Positions 4,277-7,643 of a stretch of DNA of 7,643 nt are shown here, piece by piece. Source of the DNA: an uncultured Oscillospiraceae bacterium (GTDB lineage Bacteria > Bacillota > Clostridia > Oscillospirales > Oscillospiraceae); NCBI GenBank assembly GCA_910584805.1, contig CAJUCB010000082.1, positions 1-7,643 of the forward strand, written 5' to 3'. The notes under the pieces were generated by a model. The model made no database searches. It was not told the DNA's origin and worked only from the letters and a program-made list of their open reading frames with translations. Made by a program: the position numbers and the translations under genes. The number at the start of each line of letters is the position of its first letter. Position 1 is the stretch's first letter.

Positions 4277-5463
4277 CGGCACTGCTCCTCCCTCTGGCCC
4301 TGCTGAGCCTTACTGCTGGAACAGGCTACCTTCTCCTAAAACTGCTGCTGGCACTCTGGGGCAAGGGGCTCAACCAGCGCTGGCGCTACCGCAGCGCCTT
4401 GGCCCTGGCCCTGCTGTTCCTGCTCCCCCTGTACCAGCTATGGGGCCTGGTCCCTACCGGTCACGCCGGACAGGTACACGTCACCATTGCCGCCGCTCCC
4501 CTACTCCCAGCCTTCGATTGGAGCGGTATTTTACAGGGCATCACCGCCCTGTGGCTGCTGGTGGCCTGTCTCCTTCTGTTGTGGGACAGCTGGTGCCTGC
4601 TTCGTTTCCGGCGGCAACAGCGGCACGCTGTCCCCTTCCAGGACGGCCCCCTGGCAGAACTGGCCCAGCAGGAAGCCCAACGCCTGGGTATCCGGCAGCC
4701 GGTACGCCTGCTGGTAAGCCCCGCTGTGGACACCCCCATGCTGGTGGGCTTCCTCCGCCCGGTGCTCCTGTTCCCCACCCAGGCCCTGGCCCCGGCAGAT
4801 GCCCGGCTGGTCCTGGCCCATGAACTGGTACACTACCGCCGGGGGGACTTGTGGAAGAAGCTGCTGATGGAGGCCGTGTGCGTCCTCCACTGGTTCAACC
4901 CCACCGCCCATCTGCTAAAACGGGATTTCCTCTACTGGATGGAAACCGCCTGTGACGAGGCCGTAGCCTCTCCCCTGGATTTCGCCCAACGCAAGCAGTA
5001 CGGCTATCTCCTGATCGACGGCGCAAACCCCGCCCGGCCTGCGGCGCAGGGGCCCTCTGTCCCCTTCGCCCCCAGCCGGGAAACCCTGGAAAGGAGAATT
5101 ACCACCATGTTACACGCTGAACACAAAGCCCATTCCGCCCTGAGCGGCATTCTCGCCATGGCCCTGGCCGCTGGCTGCCTGGTCACCACCGCTTTTGCGG
5201 CAGATTTGAACAAGAACGCAGAATCCGTCAAATCCTCCACTGTCACTGTTCAGGCTGCCAGCGACAGCATCAAGCTAGAGTCAGAGCCCGGCGCCCTCAA
5301 CCAGGGGGCAGAAGTTTCCTACACGGTAACCACCGCCGACAACAGTACGGCTGCCCTCTCCCTGGAAGACATGACGGATTTGGGCGACGGAAACTATCAG
5401 GTCACCACCAATATAGACGGGGAGGATGTAACCCTCACCATTCATGTAGACGACGAGGACTGA
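4273..5463 (+). CDS. M56 family (BlaR1-type) membrane metallopeptidase, short sensor tail
   Basis: A 396-residue membrane protease from the ATG that overlaps the repressor stop (ATGA). An in-frame ATG at 4198 lies inside the repressor gene and has no ribosome site. Membrane segments appear near residues 3-28, 41-60, 88-110 and 289-309. The cytoplasmic zinc peptidase domain contains H183-E-L-V-H187, with the third ligand E224 in METACDEAV, the canonical BlaR1 form. The second copy therefore looks fully catalytic. Its expected role is to cleave or trigger cleavage of the adjacent repressor after an external signal. The extracytoplasmic tail (about 310-396) is acidic and probably beta-rich (LNQGAEVSYTVTT, then DGNYQVTTNIDGEDVTLTI). 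It is far too short to be a penicillin-binding domain. No beta-lactamase or other target gene follows, so the operon probably controls targets elsewhere. A large hairpin follows at 5493. Confidence 0.9.
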   Translation: MTALLLPLALLSLTAGTGYLLLKLLLALWGKGLNQRWRYRSALALALLFLLPLYQLWGLVPTGHAGQVHVTIAAAPLLPAFDWSGILQGITALWLLVACLLLLWDSWCLLRFRRQQRHAVPFQDGPLAELAQQEAQRLGIRQPVRLLVSPAVDTPMLVGFLRPVLLFPTQALAPADARLVLAHELVHYRRGDLWKKLLMEAVCVLHWFNPTAHLLKRDFLYWMETACDEAVASPLDFAQRKQYGYLLIDGANPARPAAQGPSVPFAPSRETLERRITTMLHAEHKAHSALSGILAMALAAGCLVTTAFAADLNKNAESVKSSTVTVQAASDSIKLESEPGALNQGAEVSYTVTTADNSTAALSLEDMTDLGDGNYQVTTNIDGEDVTLTIHVDDED

Positions 5464-5492
5464 CCCTCGAAAAAAGTCTCTCATAAACGCCA

Positions 5493-5545
5493 GATAGAAA
5501 CCAGCGGCGGCATTGCCTTGTGCAGTGCCGCCGCTGGTTTCTATC
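5493..5545. terminator. Long hairpin between convergent operons, probable bidirectional terminator
   Basis: Perfectly complementary 20-base arms at 5493-5512 and 5526-5545 extend by four more pairs (one T-G wobble) to a 24-bp stem with a 5-nt loop, CTTGT. It lies 29 bp after the plus-strand stop and includes two bases of the stop codon of the minus-strand permease. No long T tract follows on either side, but each arm begins with GATAGAAACC, so on both strands the 3' end of the stem reads GGTTTCTATC. It could terminate both convergent transcripts or protect their 3' ends. Confidence 0.65.
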
Positions 5546-7490
5546 AGTCCGGTAGGACGTTCCGTTTCAAGCTGGTGTAAGCCAGCAGAACATAGATGGC
5601 ATAAATCAGGAAGAACAGCGCCAAGGCAATGGCTACAATGGCGCCGGGGCTGCTGGCGCCTACCATAACCCCTGGCTCTGTGGCATTGGCCAGGTTCAGG
5701 ATAAAGGGGATGCCGATGAACAGCGGGGGTATGGCAGGCAGGGCGTAGTAAATCCCAAGCTGCCTCCCCAAGGCCCTGGACATCTCCTCCCGGTCCATAC
5801 CCAGCTTTTGCAACAAGCCAAACTGCCGCCGGTAGCGCTCTGACTCGCTGAGCTGTTGGATGGTGAGAATGGTAGCAGCGGTCATGCTCAGGGCCAAGGC
5901 CAGGAAATAAAAGGGGAACACCGTCGTAGCCGTCCAGGCCGCCGCCTCTGCCTCCTCCTGGGCTTTGGTATGGATTTCGTCATAGCTCCGCACCAAGTTC
6001 TCTTCCTCCAACTTGTAGTGGATGTCAAACAAGTCGTAGAACTGCGCCTCTGTCACCGGTTGCACCGTCTTGGCCGCATAGGCGTAGTGGAACACTGGGC
6101 GCCCCGCCACCGCCTCGTCAGGGACCACCAGGATATACCGCTGTCCGTTGCCGCTGTCGTAGTTTTGCAACAGATGTTCCGTATGGACCCCACCAGGGGA
6201 CAAGGTGGTATTCCCCAGGGTAATGGATTGGGTGTAGCGGCTTAAGTGTTCCTCCAAGTAGGCCCGGCCGTGGATGAGATACTCCCCCGGTTTCAGCTCC
6301 ACCGGCGGGTAGCCCGCAAGGGAGCGCAGGGTGGCGTAGTCGCTAAAGCGCAGCACAGGGTCCCGGTCAAAGTAGCGGTAGTAATCTCCGCCGGCTTCCA
6401 CATACTCCATGAGCTGGTCGTCCTCCCCCTGGTAGATGCTGTAACACAACGCCTGCTCCACGGGGATGTTCTCCTGAATGTAGTCCAGATAGTCCTGGCT
6501 GAGAGGCTGGGCATCCGCGGTGCCGATATACAGGTCAAAGCAGGCATTTTCCGCCGCCCGACCCAAAAAAAGCCCACGAAATACCATCCCAGTCCCCTCG
6601 GAAATCAGGGTGGCAGTGAAAATCAGGGAGAGGATGGCCATCACCACCCCCATGGTGGCCAGCTTGGCGGTGAGGGTACGGAAAATCAAAAGATTCTGCC
6701 CCCGATACTTCCGCTCCGGCCGTCTGTCGAAAAAGGCCGGGACCCCAGAGGCAAAGCTGAGGAAAAAGGCAAAGAGGAACACAATGATGCACCCTGCCCC
6801 CAGGATTCCGCAGGGCAGGCTCCCCACCATAATCAAACAGGTCCCCACGACGCCAAGCACCAGGGAAAGGCCAAAGAGACCCCGGCGCTTCCCTCTGCTC
6901 TGAACCACCACACCCTCATTTTGCCGGTCGAAATAAATGAGGTCGTGTATCTTTAGCTTGCGGATCCGCCGCCGGCTTCTGCCCAGGGCGTAGAAATAGA
7001 TGAGGGCGAAGTACAACACTGTCAACCCCAGGGCCTTCGGCGCCAGGGACAGGGAGAGCTGGTAGGGCAAGCCGAACAAGGCCAGTGCGATGGCCCGCAG
7101 GGCCTGGTAGAGCAGGCTCCCCAGGAGGATACCCAGCACCAGGGCACAGCCCCCCACAGCCAGGTTTTCCAAAAAGAACAACCGGGCCACTTGTTTGTGT
7201 TCCAGGCCGATGAGGAGATAGGTGCCCAGCTCCCGGCTGCGGCGGGTGAGCATAAAGCGGGTGGCATAGGTCACCAGCCAGCCGAAAATACACACCACCA
7301 CTAGGCTGGACAGGGCAATGACCGTCGGCAACTGGGACATGGCCCGGGACAAGGTCTTGAGCTCTTGGGACACCGCCAGGCCGTTGAAGGCATAGAGCAG
7401 GGCGGCGGCCAGGACGATGGTGACGAAGTAAACCAAATAGTCCTTGGCCTGGCGCTGGGCGTTGCGCAGGGACAGCTTAGATAACGTCAC
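5544..7490 (-). CDS. FtsX-like permease of a BceAB-type ABC transporter
   Basis: A 648-residue membrane protein with the BceB architecture: ten predicted membrane segments near residues 18-38, 57-78, 106-130, 155-169, 204-224, 228-249, 279-298, 522-546, 580-600 and 615-638. A large extracytoplasmic domain of about 210 residues (311-520) lies between segments 7 and 8. FtsX core regions are around 60-170 and 525-640. BceAB-type transporters detect or remove cell-wall-active peptides such as bacitracin or lantibiotics and often signal to a two-component system. The ligand-binding domain varies, so the substrate cannot be told. The start is the GTG at 7490, because GGGGGGTGA at 7504-7496 sits 5 nt upstream and the protein then begins MTLSKLSLRNAQRQAKDY, the usual family N terminus. 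A longer open frame reaches 7574 but lies inside the ATPase gene. It overlaps the ATPase end by 14 nt, so both are co-translated. Confidence 0.92.
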   Translation of the reverse strand: MTLSKLSLRNAQRQAKDYLVYFVTIVLAAALLYAFNGLAVSQELKTLSRAMSQLPTVIALSSLVVVCIFGWLVTYATRFMLTRRSRELGTYLLIGLEHKQVARLFFLENLAVGGCALVLGILLGSLLYQALRAIALALFGLPYQLSLSLAPKALGLTVLYFALIYFYALGRSRRRIRKLKIHDLIYFDRQNEGVVVQSRGKRRGLFGLSLVLGVVGTCLIMVGSLPCGILGAGCIIVFLFAFFLSFASGVPAFFDRRPERKYRGQNLLIFRTLTAKLATMGVVMAILSLIFTATLISEGTGMVFRGLFLGRAAENACFDLYIGTADAQPLSQDYLDYIQENIPVEQALCYSIYQGEDDQLMEYVEAGGDYYRYFDRDPVLRFSDYATLRSLAGYPPVELKPGEYLIHGRAYLEEHLSRYTQSITLGNTTLSPGGVHTEHLLQNYDSGNGQRYILVVPDEAVAGRPVFHYAYAAKTVQPVTEAQFYDLFDIHYKLEEENLVRSYDEIHTKAQEEAEAAAWTATTVFPFYFLALALSMTAATILTIQQLSESERYRRQFGLLQKLGMDREEMSRALGRQLGIYYALPAIPPLFIGIPFILNLANATEPGVMVGASSPGAIVAIALALFFLIYAIYVLLAYTSLKRNVLPD

Positions 7491-7643
7491 TGACGTCACC
7501 CCCCAGCAGCGCCAATACGTCCAAAATCTCATGGTAGAACACCGGGCGTCCCCGCTCCCCCCGGAGCAGCTCATTGAACAGTCGTCCGTCCTTGAGGAAC
7601 AGCACCCGCTTGGCGTAGCTGGCGCTGTAGGCGTCGTGGGTGA
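7477..7643 (-). CDS. ABC transporter ATP-binding protein (BceA-type), C-terminal fragment
   Basis: The last 54 codons of an ATPase whose start lies beyond the right edge. The frame begins THDAYSASYAKRVLFLKDGR, which is the H-loop (switch histidine in THD) and the following beta strand of MacB/LolD/BceA-type ATPases. It ends LGGDVSDVI with a TAA at 7479-7477. Walker A, the signature motif and Walker B would be outside the window. It would power the adjacent permease, whose GTG start overlaps its last 14 nt. Confidence 0.88.
   Translation of the reverse strand, partial: THDAYSASYAKRVLFLKDGRLFNELLRGERGRPVFYHEILDVLALLGGDVSDVI
7496..7504 (-). promoter_or_regulatory. Ribosome binding site that decides the permease start
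   Basis: GGGGGGTGA lies inside the ATPase coding region, 5 nt before GTG 7490. A second in-frame GTG at 7499, part of the tandem repeat GTGACGTCAGTGACG, overlaps this site and so cannot use it. This selects the downstream GTG. Confidence 0.6.

Noticed and set aside
6246..6956. A 236-codon open frame on the plus strand opposite the permease gene
   Set aside because: It is antisense to a strongly supported ten-segment permease. Its product is His/Pro/Gly-rich with no recognisable domain, as expected from GC-rich antisense DNA.
7491..7574. A 28-codon N-terminal extension of the permease
   Set aside because: The same bases encode the conserved C-terminal part of the ABC ATPase in another frame, and the GGGGGGTGA site fits GTG 7490.
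1..7643. CRISPR array, insertion sequence or riboswitch
   Set aside because: Reading both strands shows no regularly spaced repeats, no transposase-like frame and no recognisable riboswitch core.

Overview
The window looks like chromosomal DNA of a fairly GC-rich gut-type Firmicute (class Clostridia, perhaps Oscillospiraceae-like). This rests on protein family content, TTGACA/TATAAT-type promoters, strong GGAGG ribosome binding sites and roughly 60% GC in most genes. The species is inferred and cannot be fixed from sequence alone.

Layout, left to right. (1) Positions 1-110 hold the 5' part of a minus-strand tRNA-Pro with anticodon GGG, cut by the window edge, with its promoter. (2) A minus-strand NUDIX-domain hydrolase (161-754) is divergent from a plus-strand pair: an ArsC/Spx-type thioredoxin-fold protein (862-1221) and a DUF523/TudS-like iron-sulfur protein (1225-1668). 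Their promoters appear to overlap between about 795 and 830. A probable terminator follows at 1674-1725. (3) A clearly AT-richer cassette (1794-3751) has a near-consensus promoter carrying an imperfect dyad, a BlaI/MecI-type repressor, a translationally coupled M56 (BlaR1-type) membrane metallopeptidase, and a 74-residue secreted peptide rich in Tyr and Trp. A strong intrinsic terminator closes it. (4) A second, GC-rich BlaI/BlaR1-type pair (3887-5463) follows under its own promoter, which carries two CTACAT-type operators 32 bp apart. (5) A 24-bp-stem hairpin (5493-5545) separates it from a convergent minus-strand BceAB-type ABC transporter: the complete 648-residue FtsX-like permease (5544-7490) and the last 54 residues of its ATPase, which runs off the right edge.

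How the parts may work together. Each BlaI-type repressor probably shuts its own promoter and is released when the partner membrane protease is activated, as in the beta-lactamase and mec systems. Neither protease carries a penicillin-binding sensor; each has only a short extracytoplasmic tail of about 65-90 residues, so the signal is probably not a beta-lactam bound covalently. No beta-lactamase is present. The first cassette instead ends in a small exported peptide of unknown function, its only visible candidate output. BceAB-type transporters usually sense or resist cell-wall-active peptides, so regions 3 to 5 may form a cell-envelope stress neighbourhood. The most unusual element is the BlaI / sensor-less BlaR1 / secreted aromatic peptide cassette.
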